From positions 62,001 to 126,000 of the forward strand of contig NZ_SPNJ01000001.1 in assembly GCF_004563925.1 (NCBI RefSeq): a stretch of DNA of 64,000 nucleotides. Direction: 5' to 3'. The position numbers and the translations under genes were made by a program. The DNA is from Herbaspirillum sp. 3R11 (GTDB lineage Bacteria; Pseudomonadota; Gammaproteobacteria; Burkholderiales; Burkholderiaceae_D). Under the pieces are notes generated by a model. It was not told the origin of the DNA. It saw nothing but the letters and a program-made list of their open reading frames with translations, and made no database searches. Of the stretch, positions 19,849-29,144 are shown piece after piece; the first letter of the stretch is position 1, and each line of letters opens with the position of its first letter.

Positions 19849-19945
19849 TCATCTGACCATCTGACGCTGCGGTGATCAGCGCACCATGACGGACGATCTG
19901 CCACAGAGCAGACGCCGGGGATGATCAAATCCGCAGGAGACAAAC

Positions 19946-21013
19946 ATGCAATTTCTTCCACGTCGAACCACCCGCTTGAGCTTGCTGGCGGCCATGCTGA
20001 TGGCGGCGTCGATCCTGGCCGGCTGCGGCTCCTCGCCGACACAGCACAGCTACGAGGTCGCGGAAGTCGGCAGCTTCCATGTCGGAGGCAAGCAGGTGAC
20101 GCTGGCGGGATTGCCGTTGCGCGAGATCGTGTTTACCGAAGGCGCTGCGCCGCGCAAGGTCGATCCCAACGGCGATTTTGAAACCGGCCAGATGTACGCC
20201 CAATACGTCAAACTGAAAAACCCGCGCGCCCGTTATCCGTTGCTCATGTGGCACGGCGGCGGTCTCGCGGGCACGACCTGGGAAACCAAACCTGACGGCG
20301 CTCCCGGCTGGCAGCAGTTCTTCCTGACGCAGGGACACACCGTCTACGTGACCGACGCCGTGGAGCGCGGTCGCGCCTCCTGGTCGCGCTATCCCGAAGT
20401 CTACAAAACCGAGCCATTCTTCCGCACCAAGCAGGAGGGCTGGGAGCTGTTTCGCATCGGCGCTGCGGGATCCTACAACAGCGATCCGGCCAAACGCGTC
20501 GCCTACGCCGGCACGCAGTTTCCGGTCGCCGCCTACGACCAGTTTTCCAAGCAGGTCATCCCGCGCTGGGCCACCAACGACACCGCCACGCAGGCCGCTT
20601 ACGATGCACTGGTGCAAAAAATCTGCCCCTGCGTGATCGTGGTGCACAGCCAGGGCGGCAACTTTGCCATCAACGCTGCGCTGCGTGCGCCCGACAAGAT
20701 CAAGGCCATCGTGGCGGTCGAAGGATCCGGCGCGCCCGATCCTGACAAGGTCGATATCTCGGCGCTGAAAAATATTCCCTTCCTGTTTGTGTGGGGCGAT
20801 TTCATCGATCAGAATACGTCCTGGAAGCAATACATCGTTGCGCCCGATAAATTCCAGCGGGCGTTGCGCGCGCAAGGCGGCGTGGCCGACCGGCTCGACC
20901 TGCCGCAACACGGCATCAAGGGCAACTCCCACATGCTGATGATGGACCGCAACTCCGATCAGGTCGCTGCGCTGGTGCAGGCCTGGATGGACAAGAACGG
21001 ATTGATGAAATAA
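19946..21013 (+). CDS. Lipoprotein alpha/beta hydrolase, esterase-713-like
   Basis: Predicted outer-envelope esterase of 355 residues. The signal peptide ends in the lipobox LAGC with Cys27 as lipidation site. The body resembles the Alcaligenes 'esterase 713' family, sharing MWHGGGLAGTTWETKPDG and GNSHMLMMDRN. The likely triad is Ser235 in VVHSQGG (a GxSxG variant beginning His), Glu259 in AVEGSG and His329. The natural substrate of this family is not known to me. CoA-transferase and ABC importer genes follow in the same direction, the first only 18 bp away, suggesting it cleaves an ester outside the cytoplasm before uptake. Confidence 0.82.
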   Translation: MQFLPRRTTRLSLLAAMLMAASILAGCGSSPTQHSYEVAEVGSFHVGGKQVTLAGLPLREIVFTEGAAPRKVDPNGDFETGQMYAQYVKLKNPRARYPLLMWHGGGLAGTTWETKPDGAPGWQQFFLTQGHTVYVTDAVERGRASWSRYPEVYKTEPFFRTKQEGWELFRIGAAGSYNSDPAKRVAYAGTQFPVAAYDQFSKQVIPRWATNDTATQAAYDALVQKICPCVIVVHSQGGNFAINAALRAPDKIKAIVAVEGSGAPDPDKVDISALKNIPFLFVWGDFIDQNTSWKQYIVAPDKFQRALRAQGGVADRLDLPQHGIKGNSHMLMMDRNSDQVAALVQAWMDKNGLMK

Positions 21014-21031
21014 CCCTGCAACTCCTCATTC

Positions 21032-22285
21032 ATGACAACCAAGACACCGACACCATCCCCCGGCCCGCTGGCCGGCATCAAAGTACTCGAACTCGGCACC
21101 CTGATCGCCGGGCCGTTCTGCTCGCGCATGCTGGCCGAATTTGGCGCCGACGTGATCAAGGTCGAAGCGCCCGGCGTCGGCGACCCGCTGCGCCAGTGGC
21201 GCGTGCTCAAGGACGGCACCTCGCTGTGGTGGTCGGTGCAGGCGCGCAACAAGAAAAGCCTGACCCTCAACATGAAGGATCCGCAGGCCCAGGACATCGC
21301 CCGCAAGCTGGCGCTGGAAGCCGACATCATCATCGAGAACTACCGCCCCGGCGTGCTGGAGAAGTGGAACCTCGGCTATGAAGACCTGAAGAAACTCAAT
21401 CCCGCCACCATCATGGTGCGGCTGTCCGGCTACGGCCAGACCGGGCCGCTGAAGGATTTGCCGGGCTTCGGCGCGATCGGTGAATCGATGGGCGGCATCC
21501 GCTATGTATCCGGCCATCAGGACCGCCCGCCGGTGCGCATCGGCATTTCCATCGGCGACTCGGTCGCCGCCTTGCATGGCGTCATCGGCGCGATGATGGC
21601 GCTGCGCCACCGCGACGTTACCGGCGGTCGCTGGAACGGCAAGGATGGTGAATTGCGGGTGGCAGGGCAGGGCCAGATGGTCGACGTCGCGCTGTACGAA
21701 TCGGTGTTCAACCTGATGGAGTCCCTGGTGCCCGAATTCGACCAGGCCGGCGTGGTGCGCGAGCGCACCGGCGGCGCCTTGCCCGGCATCGTGCCTTCCA
21801 ATACCTACACCACTGCCGACGGCAAGAACGTCGTGATCGCCGGCAACGGCGACGCCATCTTCAAGCGCCTGATGCTGGCCATCGACCGTGCGGACATGGC
21901 CAACGACCCGCAACTGGAGCGCAACGACGGCCGCGTGCCGCGTACGGAAGAAATCGACCGCGCCATCCAGGCCTGGTGCAGCGGCAAGACCATCGACGAG
22001 GCGCTGGCCATCCTGCAGGCCGCCGACGTGCCGGTAGGCAAGATTTATTCGGTGCGCGACATGATGAGCGATCCGCAATTCCTGGCGCGCAACATGTTCG
22101 AACAGCATGCGTTTGCCGACGGTACGCCGATCAAATTGCCTGCGGTGACCCCGAAGTTGTCGGAGACGCCGGGCGGCACCAAATGGATTGGTCCCGAGCT
22201 CGGGCAGCATAACGCTGAAATCTTGCGTTCGCTGGGGTATGATGACGCACAAATTGCGCAGTTGCGCCAAGACAAGGTCATTTGA
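21032..22285 (+). CDS. Class III CoA-transferase (CaiB/BaiF family)
   Basis: Moves CoA between carboxylic acids. The 417-residue protein opens LAGIKVLELGTLIAGPFCSRMLAEFGADVIKVE, the family hallmark, and includes ARNKKSLTLN and ENYRPGVLEKW. The expected catalytic aspartate is Asp176 in GISIGDSVAALHG, matching the formyl-CoA transferase pattern. Substrates cannot be told from sequence. Its place between a secreted esterase and an ABC importer suggests it activates the acid brought in by that importer. Confidence 0.9.
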   Translation: MTTKTPTPSPGPLAGIKVLELGTLIAGPFCSRMLAEFGADVIKVEAPGVGDPLRQWRVLKDGTSLWWSVQARNKKSLTLNMKDPQAQDIARKLALEADIIIENYRPGVLEKWNLGYEDLKKLNPATIMVRLSGYGQTGPLKDLPGFGAIGESMGGIRYVSGHQDRPPVRIGISIGDSVAALHGVIGAMMALRHRDVTGGRWNGKDGELRVAGQGQMVDVALYESVFNLMESLVPEFDQAGVVRERTGGALPGIVPSNTYTTADGKNVVIAGNGDAIFKRLMLAIDRADMANDPQLERNDGRVPRTEEIDRAIQAWCSGKTIDEALAILQAADVPVGKIYSVRDMMSDPQFLARNMFEQHAFADGTPIKLPAVTPKLSETPGGTKWIGPELGQHNAEILRSLGYDDAQIAQLRQDKVI

Positions 22286-22357
22286 AGGCAGTGAAAAACT
22301 GCCGCATGACGCGGCAAGACATAAGCAAATATTGCAAAGTTCATAGGAGGAGACCAC

Positions 22358-23395
22358 ATGAAATTCAACCTGAAGCAATTCGCCATTGCGCTGGCGCTGT
22401 TCCTGGCCGGCTACCTGACATTCAACACCAACCTGTTCGCCCAGGCGCTGGAAAAGCCGAAGGTATCCATCGCCGTCGGCGGCAAGAACCTGTTCTACTA
22501 CCTGCCTCTGACGGTCGCCGAGCAACTCGGCTACTTCAAGGATGAAGGCCTGCAAGTCGAGATCTCCGACTTCGCCGGCGGCGCCAAGGCCCTGCAGGCA
22601 ATGGTCGGCGGCAGCGCGGACGTGGTGTCCGGCGCCTACGAGCACACCATCAACATGCAGGCCAAGAACCAGCCCATCGTCGCCTTCGTGCTGCAAGGCC
22701 GCGCGCCGCAGATCGTGCTGGCCGTCAGCAACAAGACCATGCCGAACTACAAGAGCGTGGCCGATCTGAAGGGCAAGAAGATCGGCGTCACCGCGCCGGG
22801 CTCCTCGACCAGCATCATGGCCAGCTTCGTCTTGGCCAAGGCCGGCCTGAAGCCGACCGACGTGTCCTTCATCGGCGTTGGCGCGGCAGCAGGCGCGTTG
22901 TCGGCATTGCGTTCGGGTCAGATCGATGCGATCGCCAACCTGGATCCGGTCATCTCCATGCTGGAACAAAAGAATGAGATCAAGACCGTTGCCGACACGC
23001 GTACACTGAAGGACACCGAAGCCGTATTCGGCGGCCCGATGCCGGCTGCCACGCTGTACGCGCCGGAAGCGTTCATCAAGAAGTATCCCAACACTACCCA
23101 GGCGCTGACCAACGCCATGGTGCGCGCGCTCAAGTGGATCCAGCAAGCCGGTCCTTCCGACATCATCAAGGCGGTGCCGGAGAGCTATCTGCTGGGCGAC
23201 CGCGCGTTGTACATCTCGGCCTTCCTGAAAGTGCGTGAAGCGATGTCGCCGGACGGTATCTTCCCGGACGCCGGTCCTGCCACTGCGCTGCGCACGCTGC
23301 AAGCGTTCGAGCCTGACCTGGCCAGCAAGAAGATCGACCTGTCCAAGACTTACACCAACGAGTTCGCCAAGAAGGCCAACGCCAAGCACAAGTAA
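22358..23395 (+). CDS. ABC transporter substrate-binding protein, SsuA/TauA (NMT1) type
   Basis: Periplasmic binding protein of 345 residues with a signal peptide ending near residue 30 (NLFAQA). The mature part follows the nitrate/sulfonate/taurine-binding pattern: YYLPLTVAEQLGYFKDEGLQVEI, FAGGAKALQAMVGGSADVV, LKGKKIGVTAPGSSTSIMA. GGAGGAG precedes the ATG, a strong site fitting a highly made binding protein. ATPase and permease genes follow. The ligand is unknown; the neighbouring CoA-transferase favours a carboxylate over a sulfonate, which is inference. Confidence 0.9.
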   Translation: MKFNLKQFAIALALFLAGYLTFNTNLFAQALEKPKVSIAVGGKNLFYYLPLTVAEQLGYFKDEGLQVEISDFAGGAKALQAMVGGSADVVSGAYEHTINMQAKNQPIVAFVLQGRAPQIVLAVSNKTMPNYKSVADLKGKKIGVTAPGSSTSIMASFVLAKAGLKPTDVSFIGVGAAAGALSALRSGQIDAIANLDPVISMLEQKNEIKTVADTRTLKDTEAVFGGPMPAATLYAPEAFIKKYPNTTQALTNAMVRALKWIQQAGPSDIIKAVPESYLLGDRALYISAFLKVREAMSPDGIFPDAGPATALRTLQAFEPDLASKKIDLSKTYTNEFAKKANAKHK

Positions 23396-23418
23396 GCGTT
23401 GAACATAAGGCAAAACAC

Positions 23419-23440
23419 ACGGGCGCCTTCGGGTGCCCGT
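23419..23440 (+). terminator. Stable hairpin between binding protein and ATPase genes
   Basis: ACGGGCGCC (23419-23427) pairs with GGTGCCCGT (23432-23440), including one G:U, over a TTCG tetraloop. CTGCAATTTT follows, a weak T stretch. It may be a partial terminator or a 3' stabiliser that keeps binding-protein mRNA more abundant than that of the membrane components. Confidence 0.65.
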
Positions 23441-23561
23441 CTGCAATTTTCAGTGCCGTATTCTTTGCCATGACGATGTACAAACCGATGCACCATCCGA
23501 CGTCCCTCCCGATGTCTTTTTTCAACATACAAGAATTCGGCCTGGCCGGAGACTCCTCGCT

Positions 23562-24371
23562 ATGACGCCAGCACTTTTCCTCGACGACATTACCTGCACC
23601 TTCGTTTCCAAGGACGATCGCAACCAGCGTTACACCGCGGTCGCCAACACCACGCTGGCGATCGCGCCGGGCGAGTTTGTCTCGGTGGTCGGTCCGACCG
23701 GCTGCGGCAAGTCAACCCTGCTCAACGTCGGCGCCGGCCTGCTGCAACCATCCTCGGGCAGCATCAAGGTGTTCGGCGAAGAACTGGTCGGCATCAACCA
23801 GCGCGCCGGCTACATGTTCCAGGCCGAAGCGTTGATGCCGTGGCGCAGCGCGCTGCAAAACGTCATCGCCGGCCTGCAATACCGCGGCCTCGAAGACGGT
23901 GAAGCCAAGGCGCTTGGCGAGCAATGGCTGGCGCGCGTCGGCCTCAAGGGCTTCGGCGACCGTTATCCGCATCAATTATCCGGCGGCATGCGCAAGCGCG
24001 TGGCGCTGGCGCAGACGCTGATCATGGATCCGGACATCATCCTGATGGATGAACCGTTCTCGGCGCTCGACATCCAGACTCGCCAGCTCATGGAAAACGA
24101 AGTGCTCGACCTGTGGAACGCCAAGAAGAAGGCCGTGTTGTTCATCACCCACGACCTCGACGAAGCGATCGCCATGTCGGACCGCGTCGTCGTGCTGTCG
24201 GCCGGTCCGGCTACGCACCCCATCGGCGAATTCACGATCGACCTGCCGCGTCCGCGCGACGTCGCCGAGATCCGCACGCATCCGCGCTTCGTTGAACTGC
24301 ACCAGCAGATCTGGTCGGTCCTGCGCGATGAAGTGCTCAAGGGATATCAACAACAGAAGACCGCGGCTTAG
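23562..24371 (+). CDS. ABC transporter ATPase, SsuB/TauB type
   Basis: Energises the importer encoded around it. I use the ATG at 23562 (269 residues); the frame extends 43 codons further upstream, but that part crosses the intergenic hairpin zone and lacks similarity. Walker A is GPTGCGKST (44-52), the signature LSGGMRKR begins at residue 139, and Walker B ends in Asp163-Glu164 (IILMDEP). The switch histidine is in LFITHDLDEAI. The permease gene starts 61 bp later. Confidence 0.93.
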   Translation: MTPALFLDDITCTFVSKDDRNQRYTAVANTTLAIAPGEFVSVVGPTGCGKSTLLNVGAGLLQPSSGSIKVFGEELVGINQRAGYMFQAEALMPWRSALQNVIAGLQYRGLEDGEAKALGEQWLARVGLKGFGDRYPHQLSGGMRKRVALAQTLIMDPDIILMDEPFSALDIQTRQLMENEVLDLWNAKKKAVLFITHDLDEAIAMSDRVVVLSAGPATHPIGEFTIDLPRPRDVAEIRTHPRFVELHQQIWSVLRDEVLKGYQQQKTAA

Positions 24372-24432
24372 ATTTAAGCCAACTTAAGCCAACGGCGGCC
24401 GGCACCTATAAAAATTCGGGCAAAGAAACATC

Positions 24433-25284
24433 ATGTGGAAACTCCTCAAACCTAGTCATAAAAACCTGCGCTTCTGGCAATTACTGGTGCTGGTCGTGGT
24501 CCTGGCGGTATGGCACATCGCCACGCGCAACGAACAGACCGCATTCTTCTTCGGCGAGCCGCTCAAGGTCGCCGTGCGCATCTGGCAGTGGTTCACCGTC
24601 GGCAGCGGCTCGCTCGAAGTCGGTTTCGGCGACACCACTTTCTTCACGCTGAACTTCCCGGCGGAAATCTATTCGCACCTGCTGGTCACGCTGACAGAAA
24701 CCGTGCTGGCCTTCGGCATCGGCACCGTGCTGGGCCTGGGCATCGGTCTGTGGCTGGCGCTCTCGCCGCTGGCCTCGGCGATCCTCGATCCTTACGTCAA
24801 GGCTGCCAACTCGATGCCGCGCGTCATCCTTGCGCCGATCTTCGCGATGTGGTTCGGTCTCGGCATCTGGTCCAAGGTGGCGCTGGCGGTGACGCTGGTG
24901 TTCTTCATCGTGTTCTTCAACGTCTACCAGGGCGTGAAGGAAGTCAGCCCGGTGGTGCTGGCCAACGCCCGCATGCTCGGCGCCAACGCGCGTCAATTGC
25001 TGCGTACGGTGTACCTGCCGTCGGCGACCTCGTGGGTGTTTTCCAGTCTGCACACGTCCATCGGCCTGGCCTTCGTCGGCGCCGTGGTGGGTGAATATCT
25101 GGGCTCGGCACGCGGCGTCGGCTATCTGATCCTGCAGGCCGAAGGCAGCTTCGACATCAACACGGTGTTTGCCGGCATCGTTGTACTGACGGCGTTCGCG
25201 CTGGTGCTCGACGTTGCCGTTGGTGTGATCGAGAAGCGCCTGATGAAGTGGCAGCCGAAATCGGGCGAGACTGAAAAAATGTAA
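24433..25284 (+). CDS. ABC transporter permease, SsuC/TauC type
   Basis: Inner-membrane component of 283 residues with about six hydrophobic segments, for example LLVLVVVLAVWHIA, VLAFGIGTVLGLGIGLWLAL and VFAGIVVLTAFALVLDVAVG. The cytoplasmic EAA-like loop reads LANARMLGANARQLLRTVYLP and contacts the ATPase. It is the last gene of the cluster and is followed by a clear terminator. Confidence 0.93.
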   Translation: MWKLLKPSHKNLRFWQLLVLVVVLAVWHIATRNEQTAFFFGEPLKVAVRIWQWFTVGSGSLEVGFGDTTFFTLNFPAEIYSHLLVTLTETVLAFGIGTVLGLGIGLWLALSPLASAILDPYVKAANSMPRVILAPIFAMWFGLGIWSKVALAVTLVFFIVFFNVYQGVKEVSPVVLANARMLGANARQLLRTVYLPSATSWVFSSLHTSIGLAFVGAVVGEYLGSARGVGYLILQAEGSFDINTVFAGIVVLTAFALVLDVAVGVIEKRLMKWQPKSGETEKM

Positions 25285-25321
25285 TCAACGCAGCATCATC
25301 AGCCTAGGCTGATGTCAGAGA

Positions 25322-25350
25322 AAAAGAGGCGGAGATTCCGCCTCTTTTTT
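25322..25350 (+). terminator. Intrinsic terminator after the ABC importer cluster
   Basis: GAGGCGGA (25326-25333) pairs with TCCGCCTC (25337-25344) over a three-base loop, extended by A/T pairs and ending in TTTTTTATTTT. Confidence 0.93.
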
Positions 25351-25527
25351 ATTTTCCGATCGTAGTAAATCGTTTTGCTTCTAGAATGTTTTTTGAAGAC
25401 CGGACACTTGTAGGGGTGTCGCGGGTCGTTCAGGAACTTCACCCGGCGAGGCTTCTCAGAACTGGCCGTTGCTTGCATTGCATCATCGTGAAGGCAACGT
25501 TCCTTCAACCCATTTCAGGAGAACAGC

Positions 25528-25902
25528 ATGGGTATTCTGAGCAACATTTTCAGCAAGATTTTTCCTTCTTCCCATCCCGCGCAGAACGATGCTCCAAACA
25601 CCACAGCACCCGAGGCCGGAGCACTCCCCGACCAAGCGAAGCCGCTGGTGGATGTCGCCGCGATCCTCGACGGGATGGCAGCAAAGAACCCGCAAAAGCT
25701 CGACTGGAGCAGTTCGATCGTCGACCTGATGAAATTGCTCGATCTCGACAGCAGCCTCACCGCACGCAAGGAGCTGGCTACCGAACTTGCCTATCAAGGT
25801 GATGTCGGCGATTCGGCTGCGATGAACATCTGGTTGCACAAACAGGTCATGACCAGGTTCGCCGAGAACGGCGGCAAGGTGCCGGCCGAACTGCAGGGCT
25901 GA
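25528..25902 (+). CDS. DUF3597 domain protein
   Basis: Protein of 124 residues matching my recollection of the DUF3597 family: an amphipathic MGILSNIFSKIFPSS start, a variable Pro/Ala-rich linker, then the conserved core VDVAAILDGMAAKNPQKLDWSSSIVDLMKLL and ARKELATELAY. LysM-like or phage-associated homologues exist, but no function is assigned. CAGGAGAA lies just before the ATG. It stands alone between two terminators, convergent with tal. Confidence 0.85.
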   Translation: MGILSNIFSKIFPSSHPAQNDAPNTTAPEAGALPDQAKPLVDVAAILDGMAAKNPQKLDWSSSIVDLMKLLDLDSSLTARKELATELAYQGDVGDSAAMNIWLHKQVMTRFAENGGKVPAELQG

Positions 25903-25939
25903 GATGGAAGCCGGCCGGCTGCAACCGGCCGCAGCCAAT

Positions 25940-25969
25940 AAAAAAGGGACGCCGATGCGTCCCTTTTTT
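25940..25969. terminator. Bidirectional terminator between DUF3597 gene and tal
   Basis: GGGACGC (25946-25952) pairs with GCGTCCC (25957-25963) over CGAT, flanked by six A residues and six T residues, so it can work on both strands for the convergent genes. Confidence 0.92.
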
Positions 25970-25986
25970 CGTTTGCAATAGCGAGA

Positions 25987-26922
25987 TCAGCGCAAACCAT
26001 CCACGATCTTGTCCAGCTTGACTGCATCGGCGCAGAACTGGCGGATGCCTTCGGAGAGCTTTTCGGACGCCATGGCGTCGTCGTTGAGCGCCAGGCGGAA
26101 GCTCTTTTCGTCCAGCGAGATTTTCTTGAGGTCGGCCGATTGTGCGGCTTCCTTGCTCAGCTTGCGCTCCACCGGCGCATCGCTTTCTGCCAGCTTTTGC
26201 AGCAAGTCCGGGCTGATGGTCAGCAGATCGCAGCCGGCCAGTTCGACGATCTGCGAGGTGTTGCGGAAGCTCGCACCCATGACTTCGGTCGCATAGTCGA
26301 ACTTGCGGTAGTAGGTGTAGATGCTGCGCACCGATTGCACGCCCGGATCGTCGGCGCCGGTGTATTCCTGGCCGGACGATTTCTTGAACCAGTCATAGAT
26401 GCGGCCGACGAACGGCGAGATCAGCTGGACCTTGGCTTCGGCGCAGGCGATCGCTTGCGGCAGTGAGAACAGCAGCGTCAGATTGCAGCGGATGCCTTCC
26501 TTTTCCAGCACTTCGGCCGCGCGAATGCCTTCCCAGGTCGAGGCGATCTTGATCAGGATGCGCTCGCGCTTGATGCCGGCAGCTTCGTACAGCTTGATCA
26601 GCGCGCGGCCCTTGGCGATGGTGCCTTCAGTGTCGAACGACAGGCGCGCATCGGTTTCGGTCGAGACGCGGCCGGGGATGAGTTTCAGGATCTCCAGGCC
26701 AAACGCCACCAGCAACTGATCGATGATGCCGTCCGTGCTCAGCTTGGAGTGCTCGCGCACGATCTTTTCCAGCAGCGGCTTGTACTCGTCCTTCTGCACG
26801 GCCTTGAGGATCAGCGAGGGATTTGTCGTCGCGTCTTGCGGCGCGAATGCCTTCATCGCCTGAAAGTCGCCGGTGTCGGCCACGATGGTGGTGTATTGCT
26901 TGAGTTGGTCTAGCTGAGTCAT
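25987..26922 (-). CDS. tal: Transaldolase
   Basis: Non-oxidative pentose phosphate enzyme exchanging a dihydroxyacetone unit between sedoheptulose-7-phosphate and glyceraldehyde-3-phosphate. The ATG at 26922 gives 311 residues; an in-frame TTG nine bases upstream is less likely. The Schiff-base lysine is Lys125 in [11 protein letters not shown], and DATTNPSLI and [17 protein letters not shown] are standard. It is the last gene of the minus-strand pgi-zwf-hexR-AGE-tal block, 55 bp after the AGE gene. Confidence 0.96.
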   Translation of the reverse strand: MTQLDQLKQYTTIVADTGDFQAMKAFAPQDATTNPSLILKAVQKDEYKPLLEKIVREHSKLSTDGIIDQLLVAFGLEILKLIPGRVSTETDARLSFDTEGTIAKGRALIKLYEAAGIKRERILIKIASTWEGIRAAEVLEKEGIRCNLTLLFSLPQAIACAEAKVQLISPFVGRIYDWFKKSSGQEYTGADDPGVQSVRSIYTYYRKFDYATEVMGASFRNTSQIVELAGCDLLTISPDLLQKLAESDAPVERKLSKEAAQSADLKKISLDEKSFRLALNDDAMASEKLSEGIRQFCADAVKLDKIVDGLR

Positions 26923-26977
26923 GGCAATCAATCTCGATGTAATGAACTAAACGACATTCTAACGTGGGACGTTGGCC

Positions 26978-28207
26978 TCACCGTTTTTTCGGTAGCGGCG
27001 CACCGACAGCATTGAGCGACTCCAGATACGCGCCCAGCGGATGGTAGAAGTCGGTCTTGCCGTGCGGCGGTTTCTCCGGGCCGTAGCGTGTGTTGTCGCG
27101 CTGCAGGATGCGATACCAGCCGCCGCGTTCCTGATCGATCAGGTGCTGCATGCTGTACTGCCAGAGCTGGTCGTAGACTTCCCAATAAATATCTTCACCG
27201 GTGCGCTGCGCCAGCAGGGCGGCGGTTGCCAGCGACTCGGCCTGCACCCAGAAATACTTGTCGCCGTCGCAGACGCTGTTGTCGGGCGCGATGCCGTAGA
27301 ACAGACCGCCGTGTTCTTCGTCCCAGGCCACCGGAATGGTGGCGTCGAACAGCGCGCGGGCGCGCGGCGCCAGCCAGCTGGCGTCGTCCTGCAAGTGCTC
27401 GGCGTGGCGCTCGAGGATCAGCAGCAGCTTGGACCATTCGGTCATGTGACCCGGCTGGTAACCCCATGGGCGGAACATGTTGGTGTTGTCGTGCTTGTTG
27501 TATTCCCAGTCGATCTTCCAGTCGGCGCTGTAGTGTTCCCAGATCCAGCCGTTGGCCAGCGCCGCCTGGCGCACCGTGATGTTGCGCGCGAGGCGTTCGG
27601 CGCGATGCAGGAAGCGCGGTTCGCCGGTCGCTTCGAAGGCGGCCAGCAAGGCTTCGCAGCTGTGCATGTTGGCGTTCTGGCCGCGGTAGTCCGAGACCAC
27701 GCCTTCGGGCGTCGCTTCGTCGGCGTAGAGGCCGTGCTGTTCGGACCAGAACAGCTTTTCCATATGGTTGAAGGTGGCGTCGATGTGTGCACGCGCTTCT
27801 TCAACGCCGATCTCCAGTGCATGGGCATACGCCAGCAGCACGAAGGCCAGGCCGTAGCAATGTTGGGTGCGGTCCACCGGCACGCCGTCCTTGAGCACCC
27901 AGGCATAACCGCCGTAGCTCGGTTGCCAGTGCTGTTCTTGCAAAAATTTGAGGCCGTGGCGTACGGCGTCGCGGTGTTCTTCCTTGCTGTTGAAACGGTA
28001 GGCCAGCGCATGGCAAAACACCATGCGCGTGCTGTTGACCAGATGACGGCTGGTGTCGTACACGCTGCCGTCGTCGTTGAGGTAATGGAAGAAACCGCCG
28101 GCCGGGTCGAAGGCATGCTGCGTGAAGAAACCGATGTCGCGTTGCAGGCGTTCGTGCAGGAAGGCGGGGGTGCGGAAAGGAGTGGTCGGTGTCGTTGTCG
28201 AATTCAT
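26978..28207 (-). CDS. AGE-family epimerase/isomerase, probable D-mannose isomerase
   Basis: Alpha/alpha-barrel sugar isomerase of the N-acylglucosamine 2-epimerase family; the ATG at 28207 gives 409 residues. Three histidines at conserved positions, in NANMHSCEALLA, YQPGHMTEWSKLLL and FYHPLGAYLE, fit the catalytic set of YihS and mannose isomerases. The family includes D-mannose/D-fructose isomerases, cellobiose epimerases and N-acetylglucosamine epimerases. The setting among glucose-6-phosphate genes favours mannose-fructose conversion, which is inference. It lies 56 bp after hexR and is likely in the same transcript. Confidence 0.85.
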   Translation of the reverse strand: MNSTTTPTTPFRTPAFLHERLQRDIGFFTQHAFDPAGGFFHYLNDDGSVYDTSRHLVNSTRMVFCHALAYRFNSKEEHRDAVRHGLKFLQEQHWQPSYGGYAWVLKDGVPVDRTQHCYGLAFVLLAYAHALEIGVEEARAHIDATFNHMEKLFWSEQHGLYADEATPEGVVSDYRGQNANMHSCEALLAAFEATGEPRFLHRAERLARNITVRQAALANGWIWEHYSADWKIDWEYNKHDNTNMFRPWGYQPGHMTEWSKLLLILERHAEHLQDDASWLAPRARALFDATIPVAWDEEHGGLFYGIAPDNSVCDGDKYFWVQAESLATAALLAQRTGEDIYWEVYDQLWQYSMQHLIDQERGGWYRILQRDNTRYGPEKPPHGKTDFYHPLGAYLESLNAVGAPLPKKR

Positions 28208-28263
28208 GGAAAAGCTCGGCGTAAAAATCAACGTAGGAGTTAGCCTAAAAGTCAGCTAAAAAA

Positions 28264-29118
28264 TCAGCGAAAGAACGAATCGAATTGCATGTCGAATTTT
28301 TGCAGCGACTTCTGGGCATTCTGCATCTTCTTGCGGAATTCCGGACCGCGGCGCAGCGCCAGGCCGACGGCGAGAATATCGATCACCACCAGATGCGCCA
28401 GACGCGCTGAAATCGGCGTGTAAGGGTCAATGTTGAAGCTCAGGTCAATCGGCACCAGCACGGTCGCCAGTTCCGCCAGCGGCGTACCGCTCGGCCCCAG
28501 CACGATGATGTCGGCGCCGCCCTTGCGTGCCAGCTGCACGCTGCGCAGCAGCGCCGCGTTGCCGCCGCGCTGCGATATCGCCACGACGGCGTCGCCGGGT
28601 TTGAGCAGCGAGGCGGCGATGCTGTGGATGTGCGGATCGGAGTAGGCCACGGTCGGCACGCCCGACCGGAAGAATTTGTGTTGCGCGTCGTTGGCCACGA
28701 TGCCTGAGGTGCCCTGGCCGTAGAACTCGATCTTGCTGGCGCGCGCCAGCACATCCAGCGCTAGCTGGATGGCGTCAGGATTGAGATGATTGCGCAGGTC
28801 CAGCAGAGTGTTGATCGAGCGGCTGCAGATCTTGTTGACCAGGTCCACCGCGAGGTCGTCCTGCGCCAGCGACTCGTCCGCGCCGGGCAAGGCCAGCGCC
28901 AGGCTTTGCGCCAGCTTCAGCTTGAAGTCGTGCCAGCCTTCATAGCCGATGGCGCGGCAGAAGCGAATCACGGTCGGCTCCGACACTTCGGCGTTCTTGG
29001 CCAGCGCGGTCAGGTTTTCCTGCAGCGCCAGTTGCGGATTGGCGAGGATCGCGGCCGCTACCTTCTTCTCGGACTTGGAGAGCGAGTTGATGTGCGTGCG
29101 GATGGAGTCGAGTAGCAT
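28264..29118 (-). CDS. hexR: HexR transcriptional regulator (RpiR family)
   Basis: Represses or activates glucose catabolism genes and in other proteobacteria senses 2-keto-3-deoxy-6-phosphogluconate. The 284-residue protein has an N-terminal HTH_6 domain (residues 1-77, with ALAKNAEVSEPTVIRFCRAIGYEG) and a C-terminal SIS domain (EFYGQGTSGIVANDAQHKFF; AISQRGGNAALLRSVQLA). HexR-type palindromes are visible before pgi and edd in this window, which supports the name over other RpiR regulators. Confidence 0.92.
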   Translation of the reverse strand: MLLDSIRTHINSLSKSEKKVAAAILANPQLALQENLTALAKNAEVSEPTVIRFCRAIGYEGWHDFKLKLAQSLALALPGADESLAQDDLAVDLVNKICSRSINTLLDLRNHLNPDAIQLALDVLARASKIEFYGQGTSGIVANDAQHKFFRSGVPTVAYSDPHIHSIAASLLKPGDAVVAISQRGGNAALLRSVQLARKGGADIIVLGPSGTPLAELATVLVPIDLSFNIDPYTPISARLAHLVVIDILAVGLALRRGPEFRKKMQNAQKSLQKFDMQFDSFFR

Positions 29119-29144
29119 GGACGTGGTCGGGCCTCTGATGTGGA

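Noticed and set aside
21026-23446. 806-codon open frame antisense to the CoA-transferase and binding protein genes
   Set aside because: It spans two well-supported plus-strand genes and an intergenic gap, and shows no domain.
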